Source: Streptomyces sp. NBC_00335 (GTDB lineage Bacteria; Actinomycetota; Actinomycetes; Streptomycetales; Streptomycetaceae). From it: DNA of 64,000 bases. Shown here piece after piece: positions 51,895-59,535 of this stretch; the stretch's first letter is position 1, and the number at the start of each line of letters is the position of its first letter. The stretch lies in NCBI RefSeq assembly GCF_036127095.1, contig NZ_CP108006.1, positions 8,113,501 to 8,177,500 of the forward strand, read 5' to 3'. A program made the translations under genes and the position numbers. Below the pieces are notes generated by a model. That model had not been told where the DNA came from and searched no databases. It saw nothing but the letters and a program-made list of their open reading frames with translations.

Positions 51895-53028
51895 ATGTCC
51901 CTCACCCTTCCCGAGGCAAGGAAGTCCGCGGAAAGCGAAGCGGCCCGAGGCGGAGCGCGCGTCGAATTCCGCGGCCTGCGCCGGGCGTTCGGCTCCACCG
52001 TCGCCCTCGACGGACTCGACCTCACCATCGAGCCCGGCGAACTCGTCGCCCTGCTCGGCCCGTCGGGCTGCGGAAAGACCACCGCGCTGCGCGTCGTCGC
52101 CGGCTTCGAGCAGCCCGACTCCGGCGAAGTGCTCCTCGACGGAAAGGACATCACCCGGATTCCGGCCAACCGCCGCGACGCCGGCATGGTGTTCCAGTCG
52201 TACAGCCTCTTCCCGAACCTCAACGCGCGCGACAACGTGGCCTTCGGCCTGCGCGTGCGCAAGGTCGGAGCGGCCGCGCGCCGCGAGCGCGCCGCCGAAC
52301 TCCTCGACCTCGTCGGCCTGCCCGACCACGGCGACCGCTACCCGCACCAGATGTCCGGCGGCCAGCAGCAGCGCGTCGCGCTCGCCCGCGCCCTCGCCCT
52401 GCGCCCCCGCGTCCTGCTGCTCGACGAGCCGCTCTCCGCGCTGGACGCGAAGGTACGGTCCAGCCTGCGCGAGGAGATCCGTCGGCTCCAGCTCTCCCTG
52501 GGCATCACCACCGTGTTCGTCACGCACGACCAGGAGGAGGCCCTGTCCATGGCCGACCGGGTCGCCGTGCTCAACGCGGGCCGCCTGGAGCAGTGCGCCG
52601 CCCCCGCCGAGCTGTACGAGCGGCCCGCGACCCCGTTCGTCGCCGAGTTCGTCGGCACCATGAACCGGCTCCCCGGACGGCTGTCCGGATCCGGGACGGT
52701 CGAAGTGGCCGGCTCCCGGCTGCCGGTGGACGGCCCGGTGCCTTCGACCCCGGACGTCGAGGTGCTCGTACGACCTGAGAACATCACGGTGACGGCGGCA
52801 GCCGAGGGCGCGGCCACCGTCGTATCGGCCTCGTTCTTCGGGTCGGTGACCCGGCTCCACCTGGATCTGCCCGACGGCATCCGGATCAAGGCCGACCTGC
52901 CCTCGCGGGAGGCAGGAGCCCTCGTACCGGGCGCGCGGGCAGCCGTGGGCCTGGCCGAACGCCCCGTCCTCGTCGTCGCCACCGCGGCCGCCACGGCCAC
53001 CGCCTCAGCCCCAGGGGAAGCTTCATGA
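51895..53028 (+). CDS. ABC importer ATP-binding subunit
   Basis: 377-residue ATPase. Walker A GPSGCGKTT (about residues 55-63), Q-loop FQSYSLFPN, signature MSGGQQQRVALARAL, Walker B RVLLLDEPLSALD and switch VTHDQEEA. A TOBE-type C-terminus (VLVRPENITV; SFFGSVTRLHLDL) matches the spermidine/iron/phosphonate importer class. ATG 51895 lies 5 bp after the permease stop. Its stop overlaps the next start as ATGA. Confidence 0.93.
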   Translation: MSLTLPEARKSAESEAARGGARVEFRGLRRAFGSTVALDGLDLTIEPGELVALLGPSGCGKTTALRVVAGFEQPDSGEVLLDGKDITRIPANRRDAGMVFQSYSLFPNLNARDNVAFGLRVRKVGAAARRERAAELLDLVGLPDHGDRYPHQMSGGQQQRVALARALALRPRVLLLDEPLSALDAKVRSSLREEIRRLQLSLGITTVFVTHDQEEALSMADRVAVLNAGRLEQCAAPAELYERPATPFVAEFVGTMNRLPGRLSGSGTVEVAGSRLPVDGPVPSTPDVEVLVRPENITVTAAAEGAATVVSASFFGSVTRLHLDLPDGIRIKADLPSREAGALVPGARAAVGLAERPVLVVATAAATATASAPGEAS

Positions 53029-53690
53029 CCGGACTCGCCGCCGTCCTCTTCGACATGGACGGCACCCTCGTCGACACCGAGGTCCTGTGGTGGCAGACCA
53101 CCGCGGAGATCGCCGCCGGCCTGGGTTACGCCCTGACCGACGCCGACGCGCCCGAGGTGGTCGGCCGGGCGGTGGAGGACACCGCCGCTCACCTCGTACG
53201 GGTCGCCCGCGCGGGGGACGCCGAGGAGGTGGCGCGGGCCCTGACCGACAGCTTCTTCGGCCGGGTCGAGGAGGGTGCGCCGCTGCGGCCGGGCGCGCAG
53301 CGGCTGCTGACCGCCCTGGAGGCGGAAGGCCTGCCGTTCGCTCTGGTCAGCGCCTCGCCGCGGGTGGTCGTGGACTCGGTGGTGGGCGGCTCGCTGGCCC
53401 ACGTCCCCTTCGCCTTCACCGTGTCCGCCGACGACACGTCCCTGACGAAGCCCCACCCGGACCCCTACCTGGCCGCCGCCGCCCGCCTGGGCGCGGAGCC
53501 GTGGAACTGCGTGGCGGTCGAGGACTCCCCGGACGGCGCCGCCTCCGCGGAGGCGGCCGGCTGCGGGGTCCTGGTGGTCCCGTCCCTGCTGGAGGTCCCC
53601 CCGTCGGCGGTACGCACCTTCGCGCCCTCCCTCACCGAGGTCACCCCGGACACCCTGCGGGCCTGCCTGGCGGTGGCGTCGAGGGTCTGA
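53025..53690 (+). CDS. HAD-family phosphatase
   Basis: 221-residue haloacid-dehalogenase hydrolase of the beta-phosphoglucomutase-like subgroup. Motif I VLFDMDGTLVDTE (Asp nucleophile at residue 10), motif II ALVSASPR, motif III TKPHPDPY and motif IV VAVEDSPDGAAS. Start ATG overlaps the ATPase stop (ATGA), so it belongs to the importer operon. It lacks the cap-lysine pattern I would expect of phosphonoacetaldehyde hydrolase, so it is better read as a phosphatase for an imported or derived phosphate ester. Confidence 0.88.
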   Translation: MTGLAAVLFDMDGTLVDTEVLWWQTTAEIAAGLGYALTDADAPEVVGRAVEDTAAHLVRVARAGDAEEVARALTDSFFGRVEEGAPLRPGAQRLLTALEAEGLPFALVSASPRVVVDSVVGGSLAHVPFAFTVSADDTSLTKPHPDPYLAAAARLGAEPWNCVAVEDSPDGAASAEAAGCGVLVVPSLLEVPPSAVRTFAPSLTEVTPDTLRACLAVASRV

Positions 53691-53724
53691 CGGGGCGGGG
53701 TCACCCGGAGTCGCGGGACCGGCG

Positions 53725-53757
53725 GATCAAGCCGGACATCGCCGGTCCGGCTTGATC
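53725..53757. terminator. Terminator hairpin between HAD and HD genes
   Basis: GATCAAGCCGGAC pairs perfectly with GTCCGGCTTGATC across a 7-base loop. It closes the importer operon and faces the convergent HD-domain gene, so it may act both ways. Confidence 0.8.
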
Positions 53758-53793
53758 GGGCCCGGCCCGACCCCTGGAGGGCGTCAGGTCCCT

Positions 53794-54417
53794 TCAGGCC
53801 TCCAGGGGGTGCGGGTCCGCCAGGATGCGTTCGGCGAGACCGCCCCGTACGGACGCGGCCGGGGAACTCTCCGGCTTGCGGGCGGCCTGGTCACGGAAGC
53901 AGGCCAGGAACTCGTCCGCGAGGCCCTCACGGGGGTACCGGGCCAGTACCTCCGCCCGGAACGCGGCGGTGAAGTCGTCCGCGTTCCGCCCGGAGATGTC
54001 CGTGCCGGTGGCCCGCTCCAGCAGATGGCCCTCCGGGTCCTCCCGCACGTCCACCGCGTCCCACATGTGCCGCACGATGACCTCGTGCAGCCGCTGCCGG
54101 CGCTCCACCGGCCAGCCGGCCCCGGCGCCGAACACCCAGGCCACGTGCCCGCCGGCCTCGTCGAAGGCGACGGTGTGGCTGTCGAACTCCGGGGCCAGCC
54201 CGATGTCGTGGAGCAGCGCGGCCACGTACAGCAGCTCGGCATCGTGCTCGATGCCCCGGTCCGCGGCGTACTTGGAGGCCCACAGGTAGGACCGCACCGA
54301 GTGGTTCAGCAGGGCCGGGGTGCAGTAGGCGGTGGCCACTTCGAGCGCGGCGGCGCAGGCGGCGGTGCCGGGGGCGGCGGGTACGGTCAGTGCTTCGCGG
54401 GACGTTTCGATGGTCAT
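53794..54417 (-). CDS. HD-domain protein, cyanamide hydratase-like
   Basis: 207-residue metal-dependent HD protein. LLNHSVRSYLWA (His about residue 41), LLYVAALLHDIGLAPEF (His-Asp about 72-73) and HEVIVRHMWDAV follow the cyanamide hydratase/DDI2-like pattern of an HD fold with Zn. ATG 54417 is used rather than an upstream start. It lies between the importer and the TmpB-like genes but is convergent with the former, so a link with phosphonates is uncertain. It is a different HD subgroup from the TmpB/PhnZ-like gene at 56409. Confidence 0.8.
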   Translation of the reverse strand: MTIETSREALTVPAAPGTAACAAALEVATAYCTPALLNHSVRSYLWASKYAADRGIEHDAELLYVAALLHDIGLAPEFDSHTVAFDEAGGHVAWVFGAGAGWPVERRQRLHEVIVRHMWDAVDVREDPEGHLLERATGTDISGRNADDFTAAFRAEVLARYPREGLADEFLACFRDQAARKPESSPAASVRGGLAERILADPHPLEA

Positions 54418-54496
54418 GATCCGGAGTATGCCGACCAACCTCGGTCGATCGACATCCATTTCGATCACTGAGACCCGAACCGCTCCGGCCACAGCA

Positions 54497-54988
54497 CTAG
54501 ACGGTGAGGTCGAGCAGGCTCAGGATTCCGTCCGCGTAGGCGGCCGATTCCGAGCCCGGGCGACGGGTCGCCGTGTCGCGCAGTCCGGGCAGGCCGGAGC
54601 GGATGTGCGCGGCGCACTGGCCGTACAGGCCGGCCTCGTGCGAGGAACCGTCGTCCTCGGAGCCCAGGAGGCGCAGCAGCGCCCACAGCAGGGCCTCGCG
54701 CGTCGACTGCCGGGGCGGCCCGGCGAACCAGACGGCCATCAGGACCCCGCACACCGCAGGTGCGGGCGGCCGCAGCACTCCGGTGTGGAAGGCGTGGCCC
54801 TCCAAGGCGCGGAACGCGGCCGGGTGTCCCTCGGCCGCGTCCCACAGGGTGTCCGCGAGGTGGCCGAGATGCCCCGCCGGGCGACCGCAGCCGCATTCGA
54901 TGGAGTTCCAGTCGTGCCGGGCGATCTCCCGGGCCACCGCGTCGGGCACCAGCGGGCTGGTGCGGGGCTGCTTTTCCGTCGTTCTCAC
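54497..54988 (-). CDS. Hypothetical protein with CGCG-H motif
   Basis: 163-residue cytoplasmic protein, start GTG 54988. Not recognised. It shows a Cys-containing motif WNSIECGCGRPAGHLGHLADTLWDAAEGHPAAFRALEGHAFHTGVL near the N-terminus, with several His, and a helical C-terminal half (REALLWALLRLLG). Similar proteins appear to be streptomycete-specific. It is preceded on the same strand by the cupin gene (64 bp) and could be co-transcribed with it. Confidence 0.65.
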   Translation of the reverse strand: MRTTEKQPRTSPLVPDAVAREIARHDWNSIECGCGRPAGHLGHLADTLWDAAEGHPAAFRALEGHAFHTGVLRPPAPAVCGVLMAVWFAGPPRQSTREALLWALLRLLGSEDDGSSHEAGLYGQCAAHIRSGLPGLRDTATRRPGSESAAYADGILSLLDLTV

Positions 54989-55052
54989 GGGAGAAGTATG
55001 GGATCAGGCCGGTGGCCCGTCCAGAGCGGCCCGCCCGAAGGGGACCCCGAGG

Positions 55053-55439
55053 TCAGCCCGCGTGCCCCTGGCAGCCGCAGCCCTTCGCCGCGGCGCGCGG
55101 CAGGCCCTCGGTGAACTCGCTCTGGGAGAACACCGCCAGGACCGTGGCCGGCTCGGCGCCGTGGTTGACCAGGGTGATCTCCTTCCCGGCCGGCAGCATC
55201 GCGAAGGTGCCCGGGGTCACCGTCTTGGCGCCACATCCGCAGGAGGCCTCCACCGCCCCGGCCACGCCCGTCAGCAGCAGCTCGGACGCCCCGTGCGCGT
55301 GCGCCGGGACCGTCCCGCCGGCCGGCACCTGGATCCGGACCGCCGCGAGCTCGCGGAAGGGACCGCCCTCGGGGTCGAGGCGCAGCGCCGGGCCGCCGGT
55401 GGTGGTGTCGGGAGTGGTGTCGATGGTCATGCCGAACAT
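55053..55439 (-). CDS. Small cupin-domain protein
   Basis: 128-residue single cupin. VPAGGTVPAHAHGASELLLTGVAGAV contains the first motif (HAH...E) and GTFAMLPAGKEITLVNHG the second. A CGCG pair (ASCGCGAKTV) interrupts the core and the C-terminus ends KGCGCQGHAG, so four Cys may form a metal or disulfide site. ATG 55439 follows AGAGGAACC by 5 bases. Function unknown; sugar or small-acid binding is common in the family. Confidence 0.8.
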   Translation of the reverse strand: MFGMTIDTTPDTTTGGPALRLDPEGGPFRELAAVRIQVPAGGTVPAHAHGASELLLTGVAGAVEASCGCGAKTVTPGTFAMLPAGKEITLVNHGAEPATVLAVFSQSEFTEGLPRAAAKGCGCQGHAG

Positions 55440-55615
55440 GGATGGTTCCTCTACGCGTTGGTGCGCGGCCCCGCCGTGCGGGCCGGGCCACGGCCACCGG
55501 TCCTTCCGGTCACGTTTCGAATTTAGACGACGCTCATCATCTCAATACCGGGCGGAACGTCCCGACCTCCCGGGCCTTTCGGCTCGCCCGGGCCGGGTCA
55601 TGACAGGCTGGCCCC

Positions 55616-56386
55616 GTGAACGAGGCACCGCGCGACCCAGCACCCAGGACACCGCTCTACCTGAGGGTCGCCGGAGACCTGCGGACCGCCATCACCGCGG
55701 GCGAGTACGGGTCCGGCGCGCGACTGCCCGCCGAGGACGAGCTCGCCCGCCGCTACGGCGTCTCCAGGGGTACGGTGCGCCAGGCCCTCGCCGCCCTGCG
55801 CACCGACGGGCTCATCACCTCGCGGCGCGGCACCCGCCGGGTCGTCCTCGGAGGCGGCGCGGGGGAGGCCGGGGGAGTCGCGGAGCTCCGTAGCTTCACC
55901 CGGTGGGCCCGCTCGCTCGGCGAGGAGCCCGGAGGGCGGACCGTAACCGTGGACCGGGGCGAGGCCGACGCCGAGGAGTCGGAGCGGCTGCGGATCGACG
56001 CGGGAGCCCCCGTGTACCGCGTGCTGAGGCTGCGCACCCTGTCCGGGGCCCCCGTGATGATGGAGCGCACGACGTACCCGGAGCCGGTCGGCGCCCTGGT
56101 CGCCGGCATGCCGCCGGACACGGTCTCCTACTCCGAGCAACTCGCCCGGCACGGAGTCCTCTTCGCCGATGCCCACCACACCATCGACATCGCGGCGGCC
56201 GACGCGGACGACGCACGGCTGCTGGGCTGCCCGGAGGGCGAGGCCCTGCTGCGCGAACGGCGCCGCTCCACCGACCCGGCGGGGGTTCCGGTGGAGTGGT
56301 CGCAGGACCGGTACCTGCCGGGAACGGTGGCCTTCACCGTGCACACCTCGGCCGCCAGCGCGCTGGGCCGGCTGCTCGGCACCTGA
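55616..56386 (+). CDS. GntR-family regulator with UTRA domain
   Basis: 256-residue HutC-type regulator. Helix-turn-helix LYLRVAGDLRTAITAGEYGSGARLPAEDELARRYGVSRGTVRQALAALRTDGLI and UTRA core YRVLRLRTLSGAPVMMERTTYP; VEWSQDRYLPGTVAFTVHT. It is the paralogue of the GntR at 47776 (same recognition helix SRGTVRQA). It converges on the TmpB/TmpA-like pair and probably controls it through AGTTGTATATACAACT (58133-58148). The two regulators may compete for the same operator class. Confidence 0.9.
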   Translation: MNEAPRDPAPRTPLYLRVAGDLRTAITAGEYGSGARLPAEDELARRYGVSRGTVRQALAALRTDGLITSRRGTRRVVLGGGAGEAGGVAELRSFTRWARSLGEEPGGRTVTVDRGEADAEESERLRIDAGAPVYRVLRLRTLSGAPVMMERTTYPEPVGALVAGMPPDTVSYSEQLARHGVLFADAHHTIDIAAADADDARLLGCPEGEALLRERRRSTDPAGVPVEWSQDRYLPGTVAFTVHTSAASALGRLLGT

Positions 56387-56408
56387 CCGGACCGTGCTCC
56401 GCCCTTGA

Positions 56409-57002
56409 TCAGCTCGCGATCAGGAGCCCCTCCAGCAGCGGCCGGAAGTGGTCGAAGTCCGGGGTGGCCAGTTCGGGGTCCTTGGCCTGCTCGTCCCAGC
56501 GCCGCACGGCCACCGCGTCGGCCGCCCCCGGCAGCGCCTCGAACGCCCGCGCCTGCTCGGCGGTCATCGGGCCGCCCTGGACCCGCAGCGTGTGCACGGA
56601 AGCCTCCGACAGCAGGTCGAAGTAGCCGGGCTCGGCCGTGCACAGGTAGCGCTTGGCGGCCACGTGCAGCCGGACCGGCTCGGTCACCTCCGGCCCGAAC
56701 CACCGGGCCAGCCAGTCGGCCCCGGTGTGGCTGTGCCGGTTGTCCTGCCCGCCCTCCATCAGGTCGCGGCCGGTCACGGTTCCGTGGAAGTGCCCGATGT
56801 CGTGCAGCAGCGCGGCCGCCACCAGGTGGGCGGGGGCCCCGGCCGCCTCGGCGAGGGCCCCGGCCTGGAGCATGTGCCCGGCCTGGGTGACGGCCTCGCC
56901 GAAGTACTCGGCGCTGCCCTCGCCCTCGAAGAGGCGGGCCAGCGCGTCGATGGCGCCGGCCCCGGGGAGGTCGCGAGGGACGGCGGTGTCGTGGGCTTTC
57001 AC
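56409..57002 (-). CDS. TmpB/PhnZ-like HD-type diiron oxygenase
   Basis: 197-residue HD-domain oxygenase that should cleave the C-P bond of a 1-hydroxyphosphonate, releasing phosphate and an acid. The ligand set of PhnZ/TmpB is complete and in order: Tyr33-x-x-Glu36, His43, His67-Asp68 (ALLHDIGH), His90 (NRHSHTGADWL), His113 and Lys117 (LHVAAKRYL), Asp170 (RRWDEQAKDP). TmpB makes glycine betaine plus phosphate from hydroxylated 2-trimethylaminoethylphosphonate; PhnZ makes glycine. GTG 57002 overlaps the upstream stop as GTGA, coupling it to the dioxygenase gene. Confidence 0.85.
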   Translation of the reverse strand: MKAHDTAVPRDLPGAGAIDALARLFEGEGSAEYFGEAVTQAGHMLQAGALAEAAGAPAHLVAAALLHDIGHFHGTVTGRDLMEGGQDNRHSHTGADWLARWFGPEVTEPVRLHVAAKRYLCTAEPGYFDLLSEASVHTLRVQGGPMTAEQARAFEALPGAADAVAVRRWDEQAKDPELATPDFDHFRPLLEGLLIAS

Positions 57003-58108
57003 GCGCAGGCTCCTTCGCGGCGCAGGACGGCGAGGGTGGAGAGCAGCCCGTCGAGATCGGCGTACGTCCCCTGGAGGTGGCGTCCGCCCGATTCGGCGAA
57101 GGCGGTACGGGCGTGCAGCAGGCGGGTGTTGTCGAAGACCACGCAGTCACCGGGCGCGAGCCGGAAGTCGAGCCGCAGCTCGGGCCGCTCCAGCAGCTCG
57201 CCGAAGAGGCGGTAGGCGGCGTAGAACTCCTCCAGCACGGACGCGGGCTGGTGCAGCGTGGAGATGGAGCGGTTGTTGAAGCGGACCTCGCGGATCCGCC
57301 CGAGCGGGTCCACGCCGATCAGCGGCCGGTGGGCGCGCAGTTCGCAGTGGGCGTCGGCGAAGGCGAACTCCACCGGCACCCGGGTCAGCACCTCGAAGGC
57401 CTCCGGTTCCCGCTCGCGCAGCAGCGCCGCGGCGTGGAAGCCGTCCACCAGACCGGAGTCGCCGCCCCGGGCCTCGTTGCGCAGGCAGTGCAGTAGCTGG
57501 AGGGTCGGTACGGGATCCCGGTAGGGGTTGTCGGTGTGCGGGGTGATCAGCGCACCGGTGAAGGCCAGGTTGTTGGGGTCGGCCTCCACGCGGACCTCGA
57601 AGAGCTCCCCGTAGTTCGTCTCGCGGACGAAACCGAAGGTGCGGGCCACGTCCAGCACCATCCGGTCCCGGCACGGGACCTCCCGCAGGAGGGCGAAGCC
57701 CAGCCGGACCACGCTGTCGAGGACCTGCCCGCGGACCTCGCGCGAGCCGATGTACGCGTCCCAGCCGGCCTGTGGGATCCGCCCGTCCAGGTCCGCCGCG
57801 GCCCACAGCTTCTTGTCCGCCTCGGTCCGCCCGTCCCCGGCCGTGCGGTACGCCGGTCCGTCCGGGGCGTGGGCGTCGAGCCACCGGGCCGGGTACACGG
57901 AGCGGTGGCCGTCCGGCCGCCACACCACCTCCCAGCCGGGCCCGCCGTCGGGGGCGGGCGCCTCGCGCACGGCGCCGACGGCCAGGCCGGCGGGCAGCTC
58001 GGTGATCTGGAACAGCTTCTGGCCGGTGCGCGGGTCACGGCACTCGGCACAGGGGCAGTTGTCGCGCAGCCAGGGCGCGGGCGGGCGGGTGATCGCCGGT
58101 ACGGACAT
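56999..58108 (-). CDS. TmpA-like 2OG dioxygenase (gamma-butyrobetaine hydroxylase fold)
   Basis: 369-residue Fe(II)/2-oxoglutarate dioxygenase. N-terminal zinc module with Cys18, Cys20, Cys23 (NCPCAEC) and His68, then the TauD domain with Fe ligands His191-x-Asp193 (LITPHTDNPYRD) and His332 (NTRLLHARTAF). This two-module form is that of gamma-butyrobetaine hydroxylase and of TmpA, which hydroxylates 2-trimethylaminoethylphosphonate. Coupling to a PhnZ/TmpB-like gene makes the phosphonate role much more likely than carnitine synthesis. ATG 58108 has AGGAGCC upstream and a GntR-type palindrome 25-40 bp before it. Confidence 0.85.
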   Translation of the reverse strand: MSVPAITRPPAPWLRDNCPCAECRDPRTGQKLFQITELPAGLAVGAVREAPAPDGGPGWEVVWRPDGHRSVYPARWLDAHAPDGPAYRTAGDGRTEADKKLWAAADLDGRIPQAGWDAYIGSREVRGQVLDSVVRLGFALLREVPCRDRMVLDVARTFGFVRETNYGELFEVRVEADPNNLAFTGALITPHTDNPYRDPVPTLQLLHCLRNEARGGDSGLVDGFHAAALLREREPEAFEVLTRVPVEFAFADAHCELRAHRPLIGVDPLGRIREVRFNNRSISTLHQPASVLEEFYAAYRLFGELLERPELRLDFRLAPGDCVVFDNTRLLHARTAFAESGGRHLQGTYADLDGLLSTLAVLRREGACA

Positions 58109-58132
58109 CGTGGCTCCTGCCAAGCTCGGGAA

Positions 58133-58148
58133 AGTTGTATATACAACT
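58133..58148. promoter_or_regulatory. 16-bp GntR operator AGTTGTATATACAACT
   Basis: Perfect palindrome, 25 bp before the TmpA-like start, with TATATA/TATACA at its centre that may also be the -10. Same class as 48728-48743: A-S-TTGT-N4-ACAA-S-T. It matches known HutC-subfamily sites in form. Confidence 0.75.
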
Positions 58149-58302
58149 CTGAGGTGCCCGCAGCGTGGCAGGGAGAGGTGACCTGGAGATGGCGCACAGG
58201 TGACCGGAACCGGATCGGGGCGGCGGCCGTCTGAGACCGGGGCTGACAGGCCCTGGGGGGCTGCCCGCGGACCAATGCGCCGCGGGCTGATGAGCGGGGA
58301 GC

Positions 58303-59517
58303 GTGGGGGAGACGGTGCGGGCGGCAAGGGTGAGGGCGGCGAACGTGGGGACAGCAAGCGTGCCGGCGGTGAGCGTGCGGACGGGAAGCGTGCGGACGGC
58401 GAGCGTGCGGGCGGCCGCGTGGATCAGGCGAAGGGCGGGACTCCTGCTGTTCGCGCTGCTCGCGACCCAGTTGGGGTCCCTCGTCAGCCCGGCCTACGCC
58501 TGCGGCTGCGGGGCCATGGTCCCCGACGGCAGCTCCCGGTTCGGAGTCTCCCGGGAAGCCTCCGTGGTCCGCTGGGACGGCCGGACCGAGCAGGTGGCGA
58601 TGCGGTTCACGGTCGGGGGCGATGCCAAACGGGCCGCCTGGATCATGCCGGTCCCGGGGCGGGCCACGGTGCGCCTCGGCGACGGCGGGCTGTTCTCGCA
58701 GCTGGTGGACCTGACCGGACCCGAGTACCGCACCCGCACCTACTTCTGGCCCCGCCGCGGTGACTGGCCCCTCGACTCCGGCCGGGGAGACACGGCCGGG
58801 GCCGCGCCGCCCGGCAGCGGTGAGCCGCGGGTCGGCGTCGTCGGCCGGGAGCAGCTCGGCGACTTCGACGTGGCCCGCCTGACCGCCACCGACCCCGGGG
58901 CGCTGGGGGACTGGCTGGAGGCCAACGGCTTCGTGCTCCCCGACCGCCTCTCCGCCGAGCTGGAGCCGTACGTGGACCAGCGCTGGGAGTACGTCGCCGT
59001 ACGGCTCGCCCCCCGCGAGCCGGGTGCCACCCTGCGCGGCACCCTGGACCCGCTCCTGATCCGCTTCGAGAGCGACCGGCTCGTCTACCCGATGCGGCTG
59101 TCGCGGCTGGCCGCCACCGCCCAGTCCCTGGGCCTGTACGTCCTGGCGGAGCACCGCATGGAACCCGTCTCCGCGATCGGCGGCAACGCGCCCGAGGTGA
59201 CCTTCGCCGGGCGGATCACCCCGACGGGACCGGTCGCCGCGTTCGCGGGCGCGGAGCCGGTGTTCCTGACGGCCATCGACCAGAGCTTCCCGGTCCCGTC
59301 CCGGATCGACGGCGACCACGAACTGCGCGCCGCCGCCGCGGACGCCCCGTACCGCAGGGTCGAGTACACCGACGAGCTGCTCACGGCCGGCGGCGTACCG
59401 GTCTGGATCCTCGCGTTCGGGGGCGCGCTCGCGGTGGCCGCCCTGGCGGCCGTCCTGACCGCGCTGCGGCTGCGACGCGGCCGGACGGCCACCGTGCCGG
59501 GGAGTCCGCACGTGTAA
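58303..59517 (+). CDS. DUF2330 membrane-anchored protein
   Basis: 404-residue protein of the DUF2330 family. After a signal (AGLLLFALLATQLGSLVSPAYA) comes CGCGAMVPDG, the typical Cys pair, then SREASVVRWDGRTEQVAMRF and WIMPVPG. A C-terminal helix (VWILAFGGALAVAALAAVLTAL) anchors it. GTG 58303 is the open-frame start, but the first 38 residues consist of 5-residue repeats (ASVRT-type) encoded by 15-bp DNA repeats, so a later GTG inside the array may be real. Function unknown. Confidence 0.75.
   Translation: MGETVRAARVRAANVGTASVPAVSVRTGSVRTASVRAAAWIRRRAGLLLFALLATQLGSLVSPAYACGCGAMVPDGSSRFGVSREASVVRWDGRTEQVAMRFTVGGDAKRAAWIMPVPGRATVRLGDGGLFSQLVDLTGPEYRTRTYFWPRRGDWPLDSGRGDTAGAAPPGSGEPRVGVVGREQLGDFDVARLTATDPGALGDWLEANGFVLPDRLSAELEPYVDQRWEYVAVRLAPREPGATLRGTLDPLLIRFESDRLVYPMRLSRLAATAQSLGLYVLAEHRMEPVSAIGGNAPEVTFAGRITPTGPVAAFAGAEPVFLTAIDQSFPVPSRIDGDHELRAAAADAPYRRVEYTDELLTAGGVPVWILAFGGALAVAALAAVLTALRLRRGRTATVPGSPHV
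58309..58413. repeat. Seven 15-bp tandem repeats at the DUF2330 5' end
   Basis: Units such as GCAAGCGTGCCGGCG, GTGAGCGTGCGGACG, GGAAGCGTGCGGACG and GCGAGCGTGCGGGCG start at 58309, 58324, 58339, 58354, 58369, 58384 and 58399. In frame they give S-V-R-T-A/G peptides; each unit offers a possible GTG start. Copy number may vary between strains. Confidence 0.75.
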
Positions 59518-59535
59518 CCGGCGCGGCTCCTGCCG

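Noticed and set aside
53025..53690. Phosphonoacetaldehyde hydrolase (PhnX)
   Set aside because: It has the beta-phosphoglucomutase-like HAD pattern and no PhnX-specific cap lysine region that I can see, so a general phosphatase is the safer call.
59508..59519. Another ACACGTGTAAC element
   Set aside because: Only half of the palindrome is present and it is formed by the last codon and stop of the DUF2330 gene; likely chance.
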